Source: an uncultured Collinsella sp. | GTDB lineage: Bacteria; Actinomycetota; Coriobacteriia; Coriobacteriales; Coriobacteriaceae | DNA: 64,000 bases | Reading direction: 5' to 3' | Assembly: GCA_959018755.1 (NCBI GenBank) | Contig: CAUEMA010000004.1 | Coordinates: 62,001 to 126,000, forward strand | The notes under the pieces: model-generated | Told to the model about the DNA's origin: nothing | Seen by the model: the letters and a program-made list of their open reading frames with translations, nothing else | Databases searched by the model: none | Translations under genes and position numbers: made by a program | In this document: in pieces, positions 1-8,210 of the stretch | How positions within the stretch are numbered: position 1 is the first letter of the stretch | How the letters are laid out: every line of letters starts with the position of its first letter

Positions 1-50
1 TAATGGAGGCAAATTCCCCCTTCGGCGGTGGTGTTTTGCGCGCGAGCGTA

Positions 51-338
51 TCAGTTGTTATTGCCACCATCGAGCAATGCCTCAAAATCCTTCGCTGGCA
101 TGGGGCGGTAGTAGAGGAAGCCTTGAGCGTCGCGGGCGCCCATTTGCCGTAGCACGTTCGCCTGCTCATTTGTCTCGACGCCTTCGACCACGACGGGCAG
201 ATGGAGCGAATGCGCCATCTCGAGCATTGATGAAATGATTTGCGTGCTGCGGCCATGATCGCCGTCGATGGGTGCAATCTGCCAAATGTGCTTGTCGAGC
301 GTCACCATAAAGCCGCTTTCCTCGAGTGCGGGGATATG
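51..338 (-). pseudogene. EAL-domain (c-di-GMP phosphodiesterase) remnant
   Basis: The minus-strand reading frame that stops at 51 carries the C-terminal half of an EAL domain: the LPVVVEGVET motif, then QANVLRQMGARDAQGFLYYRPM. Just upstream the text jumps from a fragment like GFMVTLD, where DDFG and the rest of the barrel should follow, to an IDGDHGRS stretch that belongs much later in the fold. The EAL loop, the metal-binding DDFG and the N-terminal half are missing. The frame stays open upstream to about 488, but that part looks unrelated to the fold and overlaps the promoter of the next gene. I read it as a doubly deleted gene with no enzyme activity. Confidence 0.6.
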
Positions 339-425
339 GGTGCACATGCTGTGGGCGGCTATCATTCGACAAGCGGTAGCGCGATGATGCGATGTTCGAT
401 AAAAATGCGACTGGGACGATATATG

Positions 426-440
426 TTGACGGGTATACTT
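426..440 (+). promoter_or_regulatory. Putative -10 region of the patatin gene
   Basis: A TATACT hexamer at 434-439 lies 37 bases before the chosen ATG, with a TTGACG just upstream at 426-431. The two are too close to be a -35/-10 pair, so only the -10 is proposed. The same TATACT hexamer precedes genes at 12590, 18810 and 34822. Confidence 0.3.
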
Positions 441-475
441 GTCCCGTTTTAAAACGCAGGAACGGAGATGGTCGC

Positions 476-1345
476 ATGGCACAGCCAAATATGACGCGCA
501 CGGTGGGGCTGGCGCTCGAGGGGGGCGGCTACCGCGGTATGTATACGGCGGGCGTGCTCGACGTTTGGATGGAGCACGGTTTGACCTGCGACCATATGGT
601 GGGCGTCTCGGCGGGCGCGGCGTTTGGCTACAACTTTAAATCGCGCCAGATCGGCCGCGCCATTCGCTACAACAAGGCCTATTGCGCCGACAAGCGCTAT
701 GCGAGCGTGACCAGCTGGCTGCGAACCGGCGATATGTTCAATGCCGACTTTGCTTATCACGAGGTGCCTATCGAGCGCGATCCCATCGACCTGGAGACAT
801 ATCGTGCCTGCCCCATGCGGTTTACGTGCGTGTGTACCGATATCGAGACGGGCAAGGCCGTCTACCACGACCTGCCCTATGGCGACGAGAGGGATATCGA
901 GTGGATCCGGGCATCGTCGGCGATTCCTGTGGCGACGCGCCCTGTTGCCATTGAGGGCCGTAAGTACCTGGATGGCGGCGTGGCTGATTCCATTCCCAGC
1001 GCTTGGTTGTTTGCGCAGGGGTATGACCGCAATATCGTGGTGCTCACACAGCCGGCGGGCTTTGTGAAGCAGCCCAACAGTGTGATGCCCATGCTGCGGC
1101 GCGTGTTCCGTCACTACCCGGAGTTTGTCGCAGCGCTTGAGCATCGGCATGAGGTCTACAATGCCACGCTCGATGACCTGGCGCGTCGCGAGGCTGCCGG
1201 CGAAATCTATGTGGTGCGGCCGAGCGAATCGGTGAAGGTGCCGTCGCTGTGCCGCGAACCGGATGAGCTCGAGCGCATCTACCAGGTCGGCCGCCACGAT
1301 GCGGAGGCGACTTTGCCGGCGTTGGAAGCGTATCTGGCGGGGTAG
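476..1345 (+). CDS. Patatin-like phospholipase / acyl hydrolase
   Basis: This 289-residue protein is a cytoplasmic serine acyl hydrolase of the bacterial patatin (YjjU/RssA) type. The oxyanion loop EGGGYRG is at residues 15-21, the nucleophile elbow GVSAG at 43-47 (Ser45) and the dyad aspartate in YLDGG near 164-168 (Asp166), so the catalytic Ser-Asp pair is complete. The ATG at 476 is chosen because GGAG sits just before it and the patatin fold begins 10 residues later; an upstream in-frame ATG at 392 would run through the promoter. It probably cleaves lipid acyl esters; the substrate cannot be told from the sequence. Single gene, ended by the hairpin at 1368. Confidence 0.9.
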   Translation: MAQPNMTRTVGLALEGGGYRGMYTAGVLDVWMEHGLTCDHMVGVSAGAAFGYNFKSRQIGRAIRYNKAYCADKRYASVTSWLRTGDMFNADFAYHEVPIERDPIDLETYRACPMRFTCVCTDIETGKAVYHDLPYGDERDIEWIRASSAIPVATRPVAIEGRKYLDGGVADSIPSAWLFAQGYDRNIVVLTQPAGFVKQPNSVMPMLRRVFRHYPEFVAALEHRHEVYNATLDDLARREAAGEIYVVRPSESVKVPSLCREPDELERIYQVGRHDAEATLPALEAYLAG

Positions 1346-1367
1346 GGCAAACTGCCGTGGACTCGGC

Positions 1368-1413
1368 GGAAAGCGCATCCCGGAATGGAGGTCCAAACTG
1401 GGATGCGCTTTCC
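1368..1413. terminator. Convergent-gene terminator hairpin
   Basis: A perfect 14 bp stem (GGAAAGCGCATCCC and its complement) with an 18-base loop lies between the patatin gene and the end of thiE. There is no good U run on either strand, so it may act in both directions with modest strength or protect transcript ends. Confidence 0.55.
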
Positions 1414-1457
1414 ATTGCTGAAGATATGAGGCTGCGGATCAGCTGCTCGGCTTATGT

Positions 1458-2153
1458 CTATGCCTGCTGCCAGGTGTCGACAAGCTCCTTGGCCGCGGCG
1501 TAGGGGTCGTCGGCACTGCAGACGGCGCTCACCACAAAGAAGCCGTCGACGCCGGTGGCCTTAAGCTGTGGCAGGTCGGCCGTCTTGACGCCGCCGCCCA
1601 CCACGATGGGCACGGGGCTTGCCGCGTGGAGTGCGGCCAGATCCTCAAAACTTTTGGTGATGATGGAGCCATCGGCTGCGCGTCCGCAGTCGCGCTTGGT
1701 CTCGGTTTCGTGGAGCGGGCCGATGCCCAGGTAGTCGACCAGGCTCATGTCGGCGGTCTTGACGTACTCGAGCATCTCCTCGCAGCGGGCCGAAAGGCCC
1801 ACGATGGCATCGGGGCCCAAAAGTTTGCGGCAGACCTCGACGGGAATATCGCTCTGGCCGACGTGCACGCCGTCGACAGCAATGCCCTGCTCACGCGCGG
1901 CGAGTACGCAGTCCAGGCGGTCGTCGATCAGCAGGGCGACCTGACCGGTCTTGCCGGCCTGTGCGATTGCCTGCGCGGCGTCGCCGGTCAGTGCGATGAT
2001 CTCGCGGGCGCTTGCCACCTTGGAGCGCACCTGGATGCAGGTAAAGCCTGCGTCGAGCGCCTGGGCCACCACATCGCCCACGGGACGCCCCAGCGTGTTT
2101 TCGGGGCCGAGTACCAGATAGGCCGAGATATCAAGGTTGTCGCGGATGCTCAT
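1458..2153 (-). CDS. thiE: Thiamine-phosphate synthase
   Basis: ThiE joins HMP-pyrophosphate to HET-phosphate to give thiamine monophosphate. The 231-residue TIM barrel shows family landmarks in order: CIQVRSK near residue 40, LLIDDR for Mg-pyrophosphate binding, DGVHVGQSD, the YLGIGPLHETETK phosphate loop and VVGGGVK near the end. It is the last gene of a three-gene minus-strand thiamine operon. Its ATG overlaps the stop of the upstream thiamine-binding protein by 4 bases, implying coupled translation. Expression should follow the TPP riboswitch at 3402-3486. No thiC or thiD is in the window, so HMP supply must come from elsewhere or from uptake. Confidence 0.93.
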   Translation of the reverse strand: MSIRDNLDISAYLVLGPENTLGRPVGDVVAQALDAGFTCIQVRSKVASAREIIALTGDAAQAIAQAGKTGQVALLIDDRLDCVLAAREQGIAVDGVHVGQSDIPVEVCRKLLGPDAIVGLSARCEEMLEYVKTADMSLVDYLGIGPLHETETKRDCGRAADGSIITKSFEDLAALHAASPVPIVVGGGVKTADLPQLKATGVDGFFVVSAVCSADDPYAAAKELVDTWQQA

Positions 2154-2491
2154 CGTGCTTCCTCCTGCTTTTTGATTTGTGCTTCCATGCGCTCGAGCTT
2201 GCCGGTCATAGTGTCAGTAAATCCAGGTCGAATATCGGCTTTGAGCACGACTTCGGTGCGGACGCCCTTGCTCGCCAACACAAAGGTTGCGTCGCGCACG
2301 ACCTGCATGACCTCGTCCCAGTCGCCCTCGATTTCGGTGAACATCGAGGTGGTGCGGTTGGGAAGGCCGCTCTCGCGAATAACACGCACGACCTCGGCGA
2401 CCTCGGCGGACAGCTCATCGCCGGTGCCGCATGGGGCGATGGCCACGGCGACGAGTGTGTTCATGCCGGTATTGGTTGCGGGCTCGGACAT
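2150..2491 (-). CDS. MTH1187-family thiamine-binding protein
   Basis: This 113-residue protein matches the small ferredoxin-fold MTH1187/YkoF-like (DUF77) family. It has an N-terminal strand MNTLVAVAIAPCGTG, then VIRESGLPNRTTSMFTEIEGDWDEV and a terminal helix. Members bind thiamine or its HMP part and are thought to shuttle or salvage it. Here it sits between thiM and thiE with a 3-base gap upstream and a 4-base overlap downstream, which supports a role in thiamine salvage. It has no membrane segment and is presumably cytoplasmic. The start could also be the internal Met9. Confidence 0.85.
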   Translation of the reverse strand: MSEPATNTGMNTLVAVAIAPCGTGDELSAEVAEVVRVIRESGLPNRTTSMFTEIEGDWDEVMQVVRDATFVLASKGVRTEVVLKADIRPGFTDTMTGKLERMEAQIKKQEEAR

Positions 2492-2494
2492 GGT

Positions 2495-3334
2495 TTATGC
2501 CTCCTCGAGCTCGAGTTGGTTATCGGCGATGTCTTGGGCGGTCGCGCGGTAGAGCTCGTCGATAAAGGCGACCTTAAAGCTTGCCGGGGCATCGGCGACA
2601 GCGGCGGCACGCGTGCCGGCAACGTTGTAGACGGCGGTGCCGCAGATGGCTGCCGTAAACGGATCGGTAGCGCAGGCGTACACGGCCAGCACACCGCCCT
2701 GCGAGCAGCCGCAGCCGGTAATCTTGGACATGAGCGGGCTGCCGCCGTGGGACTTGGCCACCGTCGTGCCGTCGGTAATCAGGTCGACTTCGCCCGAGAC
2801 CACTACGGCACCGCCGGTGTAGCGAGCGAGCGCCACGGCGGCATCGCGGGCGGCATCTACCGTGTCGGTGGTATCGACACCGCGTACGCGGCTCAGATCA
2901 GCCGCCTCGCCCTCAAGACCCCACAGACCGGCGAGCGCGATGATCTCGGAGGCGTTGCCACGCACGATGGCGGGCTTGCACTGCTTGAGCTCGTTTACCA
3001 ACTGGGTGCGCAGGCTACCGATGCCCAGACCCACCGGATCGAGCACCCAGGGCTTGCCGGCGTCGTGTGCCGCCTTGGCCGCGCGGGGAATCGTCTGTTC
3101 GTAGATGGGGAAGAGCGTGCCCATGTTGAGATAGATGGCACCGCCGCCGGCAACGAGCGCCTCGCCCTCGTCGGGCAGATAGACCATGGCGGCCGAACCG
3201 CCCACGGCGAGCTGCGCGTTGGCGACAAAGTCGATCGTCACCGTGTTGGTGATGGAGCCGGCCATCGGATTGGTGGCGCGAATCTCATCCACGGCCTTGA
3301 CCACATTTTGCTTAAGCTGTTCCGAATCAATCAC
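2495..3334 (-). CDS. thiM: Hydroxyethylthiazole kinase
   Basis: ThiM phosphorylates 4-methyl-5-(2-hydroxyethyl)thiazole in the thiazole salvage pathway. The ribokinase-like fold shows SITNTVTIDFVANAQLAVGG near residue 35, the DPVGLG motif near 120, TGAVVVSGEVD and the KITGCGCSQGG anion hole with its catalytic cysteine. I start it at the GTG (3334-3332), because AAGGAG lies 9 bases before it. This gives 279 residues, the usual family length. The longer open frame would read into the riboswitch. It is the first gene of the thi operon. Confidence 0.92.
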   Translation of the reverse strand: MIDSEQLKQNVVKAVDEIRATNPMAGSITNTVTIDFVANAQLAVGGSAAMVYLPDEGEALVAGGGAIYLNMGTLFPIYEQTIPRAAKAAHDAGKPWVLDPVGLGIGSLRTQLVNELKQCKPAIVRGNASEIIALAGLWGLEGEAADLSRVRGVDTTDTVDAARDAAVALARYTGGAVVVSGEVDLITDGTTVAKSHGGSPLMSKITGCGCSQGGVLAVYACATDPFTAAICGTAVYNVAGTRAAAVADAPASFKVAFIDELYRATAQDIADNQLELEEA

Positions 3335-3355
3335 TGCACATGACTCCTTGGCATA

Positions 3356-3386
3356 GAAAAGGGGCGCTGTGCATAGACAGCGCCCC
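3356..3386 (-). terminator. Riboswitch-controlled terminator before thiM
   Basis: On the minus strand a 10 bp perfect stem GGGGCGCTGT/ACAGCGCCCC is followed by TTTT. It lies between the TPP aptamer and the thiM start, so it is the likely off-state expression platform. Confidence 0.8.
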
Positions 3387-3401
3387 TGTAAAGGCGGCAT
3401 G

Positions 3402-3486
3402 CTCCCTACGCCAGCATTAACTGACAGGTTCAAAGGATTGGGCCCCATGCCCTCTCAGCCTTGTGGCTTGCACCGCCGGCACTCCC
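3402..3486 (-). promoter_or_regulatory. TPP riboswitch (THI element)
   Basis: Read on the minus strand, the aptamer begins with GGGAGTGCC and carries the invariant CTGAGA. It ends with ACCTGTCAGTTAATGCTGG followed by CGTAGGGA, the conserved pyrophosphate-binding half. It lies about 70 bases upstream of thiM with an intrinsic terminator in between, which indicates that TPP represses the operon by early termination. Confidence 0.95.
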
Positions 3487-3517
3487 GCATCGAATCTGCT
3501 GTTCCCTATACTAGCGC

Positions 3518-3552
3518 ACCTGCCAATAAGGGACAGGTTTATTTTGGCAGGT
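3518..3552 (+). repeat. 35 bp GGGACAGG hairpin element, copy 1
   Basis: The arms ACCTGCCAA and TTGGCAGGT enclose a loop containing AAGGGACAGGTTTATT. Copy 2, on the opposite strand at 51231-51265, matches it at 32 of 35 positions. It lies between the thi riboswitch and the HAD gene and has no coding capacity. Confidence 0.75.
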
Positions 3553-3589
3553 CGTTACAATAGGTAGGAACGATACGAATGGGGGTCTT

Positions 3590-4498
3590 ATGATTAAACT
3601 TGTACTGACCGATATGGACGATACGCTGATTCCGGCCGGGCATGACGGCGCCAGCGACTACGCCATCGAGGGTATTCATGCCATGCAGGCGGCGGGTCTG
3701 CACTTTGGCCCGGTTTCGGGTCGTCAGCCGTCCGCGATGGGCTGGATGTTCCGCAATCGCGCCGAGTGCTTCTCGACCGGCGCGTTCTGTAACGGCCAGG
3801 TCATGTTTGTGGACGGCGAGGCGGTAGCCTCGCATGCGACCGACAACGCCGCCCTTATGCGCTTGGCTGACTACTTAGAGCAGGAGACCGACGATACGTA
3901 TCTGAAGCTCTACGGCCTGGGTGATGACTTTTGGGGTAACGATGCCTACTGCGCGACGAGCGATCCCGAGCGCGTGCGTCGCGCCATGGAGTCGGGCGGC
4001 AACGCGTGGCTCAAAGGCGAAGAGGCCCCGTGCCGTCCCGTCGTCGATGATGCGCCGGTGTTTAAGGCGAATATTTGGAGTGCCCGTTCACGTGAGGAGC
4101 TCGTGGAGCTACGCGAGCGCGTTGCCGCCGAGGTGCCGGAGCTCTCGCTTGTGTTTCCCAACAACCGTGTGCGCCTATTCGATATTCTCCCGGCCGGTTG
4201 GGACAAGGGCTGCGCCGCCTTGGAGCTGGCGCGTGCCCTGGGTCTGACGCCTGATGAGGTGGCCGTATTTGGCGATTCCGATAACGATCTGCCCATGATC
4301 GGTGCCGTTCCCAACTCCGTTGCAGTCGCCAATGCCAACGAGGCCGTCACGGCTGCCGCGCGCTGGCATATCGGCGCTGCGGCAGACGATGCGGTTGCCG
4401 GGGCTCTGCATCAGATTGCCGCCTGCGCCGCGACGGGGGAGATGCCGCCGTTTATGCGTCAGATGGATGCGACGGGTTTCGACGTCACGAACGTCTAG
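3590..4498 (+). CDS. HAD-superfamily (Cof/YidA-type) sugar-phosphatase
   Basis: This 302-residue cytoplasmic phosphatase has the HAD nucleophile motif LTDMDDTL at residues 6-13 (Asp8, with acid/base Asp10), a PVSGRQ motif II region near 44, and motif IV FGDSDNDLPMIG near 226. A C2-type cap occupies the middle, placing it with the Cof/YidA/YbjI family of sugar-phosphate and flavin phosphatases. The substrate is not predictable. The downstream LysR gene starts 11 bases after its stop, so the two are probably co-transcribed. Confidence 0.88.
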   Translation: MIKLVLTDMDDTLIPAGHDGASDYAIEGIHAMQAAGLHFGPVSGRQPSAMGWMFRNRAECFSTGAFCNGQVMFVDGEAVASHATDNAALMRLADYLEQETDDTYLKLYGLGDDFWGNDAYCATSDPERVRRAMESGGNAWLKGEEAPCRPVVDDAPVFKANIWSARSREELVELRERVAAEVPELSLVFPNNRVRLFDILPAGWDKGCAALELARALGLTPDEVAVFGDSDNDLPMIGAVPNSVAVANANEAVTAAARWHIGAAADDAVAGALHQIAACAATGEMPPFMRQMDATGFDVTNV

Positions 4499-4508
4499 GG
4501 AGAAAGCT

Positions 4509-5405
4509 ATGAAGCTTCAGCAGCTCAGGTATGTCGTCAAAGTTGCCGAATGCGGCAGCATCACCGAGGCCTCGCGCCGGCTCTTTGTGTCGCAGCCTTC
4601 GATTACCGCATCGATCCGCGATCTCGAAAACGAGATGGGTGTGCATATCTTTGAGCGCACCAACAAGGGCGTCATTGTGTCCGAGGAAGGCGAGACCTTC
4701 TTGGGCTACGCGCGCCAGGTGCTCGACCAGGCCGACCTGCTCGAGGGCAAGTACAAGGGCGCGTCCGAGCAGGTGCCGCACTTTAGTGTGAGCTGCCAGC
4801 ATTATTCCTTTGCCGTTAATGCGTTTGTCGATGTGATCCGTGAGTTCGATGCCGCGCGCTACGACTTTACCCTGCGCGAGGAACAGACTCACGAGATTAT
4901 CGAGGACGTCGCGCATATGAAAAGCGAGCTCGGCATCCTGTATCTATCGGAGCACAATCGCGAGGTCATCGAGCGCATGCTCGCCGCCAACGAGCTCGTA
5001 TTCGAGGGACTCTTCTGCGCCGCGCCGCATGTCTTTGTATGCGCCGACCATCCACTGGCGGACCGCGCCAGCGTGACGCTCGAAGATCTCGAGGACTATC
5101 CGTTTTTGTCCTACGAGCAGGGCAGCTACAACTCGTTTTACTATTCCGAGGAACTGACCTCGACCTTTGAGCGCCGCAAGAATATCCGCGTGCGCGACCG
5201 TGCGACGTTGTTCAATCTGGCCATGGGCCTTAACGGCTACACGGTGTGTTCGGGCGTGATCAGCCATGAACTTAACGGCCCCGGTATTATCTCCATTCCG
5301 CTTGATGTAGACGAGTACATGGAGATCGGCATCATTACGCGCAAAAATACGACGCTCACGCGCTACGGCCAAGCTTATATCGACGCGATTCGTCAGCACA
5401 TCTAG
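4509..5405 (+). CDS. LysR-family transcriptional regulator
   Basis: A 298-residue LysR regulator: the winged helix-turn-helix at residues 1-60 (LRYVVKVAECGSITEASRRL, then VSQPSITASIRDLE) is followed by a periplasmic-binding-protein-like effector domain. The start follows GGGAGAAAG by a few bases. The divergent-style palindrome at 5453-5473 and the MetE-like gene immediately downstream suggest that it controls that gene; sulphur or methionine status would be a sensible signal, but that is inference from position. Confidence 0.88.
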   Translation: MKLQQLRYVVKVAECGSITEASRRLFVSQPSITASIRDLENEMGVHIFERTNKGVIVSEEGETFLGYARQVLDQADLLEGKYKGASEQVPHFSVSCQHYSFAVNAFVDVIREFDAARYDFTLREEQTHEIIEDVAHMKSELGILYLSEHNREVIERMLAANELVFEGLFCAAPHVFVCADHPLADRASVTLEDLEDYPFLSYEQGSYNSFYYSEELTSTFERRKNIRVRDRATLFNLAMGLNGYTVCSGVISHELNGPGIISIPLDVDEYMEIGIITRKNTTLTRYGQAYIDAIRQHI

Positions 5406-5452
5406 ACTGCTGCGTCCTGTACAGGTCAAATCTCTTTATGGCAGTCCCAACT

Positions 5453-5473
5453 GATATAGGAAGCATCTATATC
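5453..5473. promoter_or_regulatory. LysR-type palindromic operator
   Basis: GATATAG-N7-CTATATC is a perfect 7 bp inverted repeat of the T-N11-A type bound by LysR regulators. It lies about 88 bases before the MetE-like start and just after the LysR gene, in an AT-rich stretch that should hold the promoter. Confidence 0.6.
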
Positions 5474-5560
5474 AAACTGTTATAAACATATATTTTACGA
5501 TGGCCATATGAGCGCTCATACTCTGTCCCAGTAAAGCAACCAATGCAAAGGGAGATATCT

Positions 5561-6694
5561 ATGAGCACTTCGATTCAACCGAACGCGCCGTTTCGCGCCG
5601 ATATCGTCGGCAGCTTTCTTCGTCCGCAGGCTGTAAAGGACGCCCGTGCCGCCTATGTCGCGGGTAAACTCGACGCTTCCGGCCTTAAGGCCGTCGAGGA
5701 CGAGGCCATCCACGACTTAGTGGCCAAGCAGAAGGCTGCCGGCCTGCAGGTTATCACCGATGGCGAGTTCCGCCGCAGCTACTGGCACCTCGACTTTATG
5801 TGGGGGCTCAACGGCATTGTACGCCGTACCTCGCGTACGGGCTATATGTTCCACGACGAGGAGACTACGGCTGATACCGCCGTGGTGACCGGCCCTATCA
5901 GCGGCGAGAATCACCCCTTCGTCGAGCACTTCAAGTTTGTTAAGGCGCTCGAGGGCGAGGGTCAGGTCGCGCGCCAAACCATTCCAGCACCGATCCAGAC
6001 GTTCTCTGAGGTCACGCTCGATCGCTGCGACGGCCAGCAGGAGAGCCTGCGCGCTGTCTATAAGACCGATGAGGAGCTTGCCGATGCCATTGCAGCCGCT
6101 TATCGCACGGTGATCGCCGACCTGTACGCAGCAGGCTGCCGCAACATCCAGTTTGATGACTGCACCTGGGGCATCTACTGCGATACCGATTTTGTCGCCA
6201 AAACCGGCATGAGCCCGGTCGACCTGCAAAAGGTAAGCGAGCTGGGCGTGGCGCTCAACAACGCCGCCATCGAGGGCAAGCCCGACGACCTGGTCATTAA
6301 CACGCACGTGTGCCGTGGTAACTACCACTCTACCTATGCCTTCGAGGGCGGCTATGACCCCATCGCGCCGTACCTGTTCGCACGCGAGGATGTCGACGCA
6401 TTTTACCTGGAGTTCGATACGCCGCGCGCCGGTGGCTTTGAGCCGCTCAAGTACGTTGCTCCCGGCAAGAAGGTCGTGTTGGGCCTGGTGACCACCAAGG
6501 CCGCTGAGCTTGAGGACGAGGATGCCATCGTCGAGCGTATTCACGAGGCTGCAAAGTATGTTCCGCTCGAGAACCTGTATCTGTCGCCCCAGTGCGGCTT
6601 TGCCAGCTGTGAGATTGGCAACAAGCTGACCGAGGACGAGCAATGGGCGAAGATCGCGCTGGTCAAGCGTATTGCCGAGCGTGTCTGGAAGTAG
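5561..6694 (+). CDS. Short MetE-like cobalamin-independent methyltransferase
   Basis: This 377-residue protein is related to the C-terminal catalytic half of MetE (COG0620) and lacks the N-terminal barrel of full-length MetE. Zinc-ligand positions are visible: THVCRGN (His249, Cys251) and LSPQCGF (Cys345). Conserved features DGEFRRSYW near residue 67 and FDDCTWGIY near 205 are also present. It likely transfers a methyl group to homocysteine or a related thiol; whether the donor is methyl-folate or another compound is open. The ATG at 5561 is preceded by AAGGGAGA; an upstream in-frame ATG at 5543 has no ribosome site. Probably controlled by the adjacent LysR. Confidence 0.82.
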   Translation: MSTSIQPNAPFRADIVGSFLRPQAVKDARAAYVAGKLDASGLKAVEDEAIHDLVAKQKAAGLQVITDGEFRRSYWHLDFMWGLNGIVRRTSRTGYMFHDEETTADTAVVTGPISGENHPFVEHFKFVKALEGEGQVARQTIPAPIQTFSEVTLDRCDGQQESLRAVYKTDEELADAIAAAYRTVIADLYAAGCRNIQFDDCTWGIYCDTDFVAKTGMSPVDLQKVSELGVALNNAAIEGKPDDLVINTHVCRGNYHSTYAFEGGYDPIAPYLFAREDVDAFYLEFDTPRAGGFEPLKYVAPGKKVVLGLVTTKAAELEDEDAIVERIHEAAKYVPLENLYLSPQCGFASCEIGNKLTEDEQWAKIALVKRIAERVWK

Positions 6695-6816
6695 CAGTAG
6701 CGTTCGCAGGTGACGGCGCGTGCGAGACATGGCGTATCGCGTACAATGGTTCGGATCGTATCGTTCGGGCAGGTTATCCGATATGCCCGATCGCCCTTCC
6801 ATTCGAAAGGACTCAC

Positions 6817-8151
6817 ATGTCCCAGCCTTCGACGCCCGTTGCCGCCGATGCCATCTACGACGCATCGTCGCTCGGCCGCCCGCGCATGTTCCTGCTCGGC
6901 CTACAGCACCTGTTTGCCATGTTTGGCGCCACCGTGCTGGTGCCCGTGCTCACCGGTCTCTCGGTTTCGGCGACGCTTTTGTTTGCCGGCTTGGGCACGC
7001 TGCTGTTCCACTTCCTGTCGCGCGGTAAGGTGCCGGCATTCCTGGGGTCGTCGTTTGCCTTTATCGCAGGTTATGCCGCCATCGCGCCCAACGGCGAGAC
7101 CGAGCTTTTGCCCTACGCCTGCCTGGGCGTAGCCTGCGCCGGTCTGCTCTATCCGGTGCTGGCGGCCCTGTTCCGCGCCTTTGGCGCCAAGCGCGTCATG
7201 CGCTTCTTCCCACCGGTGGTGACTGGCCCTATCGTCATTTCGATCGGTCTGATCCTGGCAAGCTCCGCCATTGCCAACTGCCAGACCAATTGGCTTGTCG
7301 CCGTTATCGCTGTTGCAGTGATCGTCATCTGCAACATCTGGGGCCGCGGCATGGTCAAAATCGTGCCGATCCTGCTGGGCGTCGTGGTGAGCTATGCCGT
7401 TGCGGCCGCGTTGGGTGAGGTCGATTTCTCTGGTGTCGCAGCCGCGCCGTGGGTCGGTCTTCCCATCGTGTGGAACAACACCGTGTTTGCGCTCTTTGGT
7501 CCGCAGTTTGATAGCGGCCTCGCCACGACGGCCATCATCACCATCATGCCGCTGGCCTTTGCAACTATGATCGAGCATATCGGTGATATTTCCGCTATTG
7601 GCTCCACCTGCGAGCGCAACTACATTGCCGATCCCGGTCTGCACCGCACGCTGCTCGGTGATGGTCTTGCCACGATTCTGGCTTCGCTCTTTGGCGCTCC
7701 GGCCAACACCACGTATGGTGAGAACACCGGCGTGCTTGCCCTGACGCGCGTGTTCGATCCGCGCGTGATTCGCATTGCCGCGTGCTGCGCTATCGTGCTT
7801 TCGTTCTGCCCCAAGTTCGCTGCCGTGATTGCCGCCATGCCGGCATGCGTTATCGGCGGCGTGTCGCTCGTGCTTTACGGCATGATCAGCACTGTGGGCG
7901 TCCGCAACCTCATCGAGAACCAGGTCGATTTCCAGAACAACCGCAACGTGCTTGTGGCCGCTCTGGTGCTCGTGCTTTCACTCGGCATTGCTTACAGCAC
8001 TGCCGGTGCCATCGTGCTGGAGCTGGGCGGCGTGACGATTTCGCTTTCCGGTCTTGCCGTGGGCTCGCTGGTTGGCATCGTGCTCAACGCAATTCTGCCC
8101 GGCAACGACTTTGAGTTTGCCGTTTCTGAACTCGAGGAGACTGTCGAGTAG
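6817..8151 (+). CDS. uraA: Uracil permease (NCS2/UraA type)
   Basis: This 444-residue membrane protein matches the UraA branch of NCS2 proton/nucleobase symporters: LGLQHLFAMFGATVLVPVL near residue 25, KVPAFLGSSFAF in the unwound TM3 region, and FATMIEHIGDISAIG carrying the substrate Glu near residue 249. About 14 transmembrane segments are expected. I start it at the ATG that follows GAAAGG, because the longer frame overlaps the preceding gene. It is ended by the strong hairpin at 8172. No pyrimidine attenuator was recognised in its leader. Confidence 0.9.
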   Translation: MSQPSTPVAADAIYDASSLGRPRMFLLGLQHLFAMFGATVLVPVLTGLSVSATLLFAGLGTLLFHFLSRGKVPAFLGSSFAFIAGYAAIAPNGETELLPYACLGVACAGLLYPVLAALFRAFGAKRVMRFFPPVVTGPIVISIGLILASSAIANCQTNWLVAVIAVAVIVICNIWGRGMVKIVPILLGVVVSYAVAAALGEVDFSGVAAAPWVGLPIVWNNTVFALFGPQFDSGLATTAIITIMPLAFATMIEHIGDISAIGSTCERNYIADPGLHRTLLGDGLATILASLFGAPANTTYGENTGVLALTRVFDPRVIRIAACCAIVLSFCPKFAAVIAAMPACVIGGVSLVLYGMISTVGVRNLIENQVDFQNNRNVLVAALVLVLSLGIAYSTAGAIVLELGGVTISLSGLAVGSLVGIVLNAILPGNDFEFAVSELEETVE

Positions 8152-8171
8152 AAGTTGTGTTCAGCTAAATC

Positions 8172-8210
8172 AAAAAATGGCGCCCGTGCGTACGCGTGGG
8201 CGCCATTTTT
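8172..8210. terminator. Bidirectional intrinsic terminator
   Basis: The stem AAAAATGGCGCCC/GGGCGCCATTTTT is flanked by A and T runs on both sides and serves the convergent uraA and esterase genes. The esterase stop codon overlaps its last bases. Confidence 0.9.

Noticed and set aside
4302..4508. N-terminal extension of the LysR gene from 4302
   Set aside because: It overlaps the HAD gene in another frame; the helix-turn-helix begins right after the ATG at 4509.
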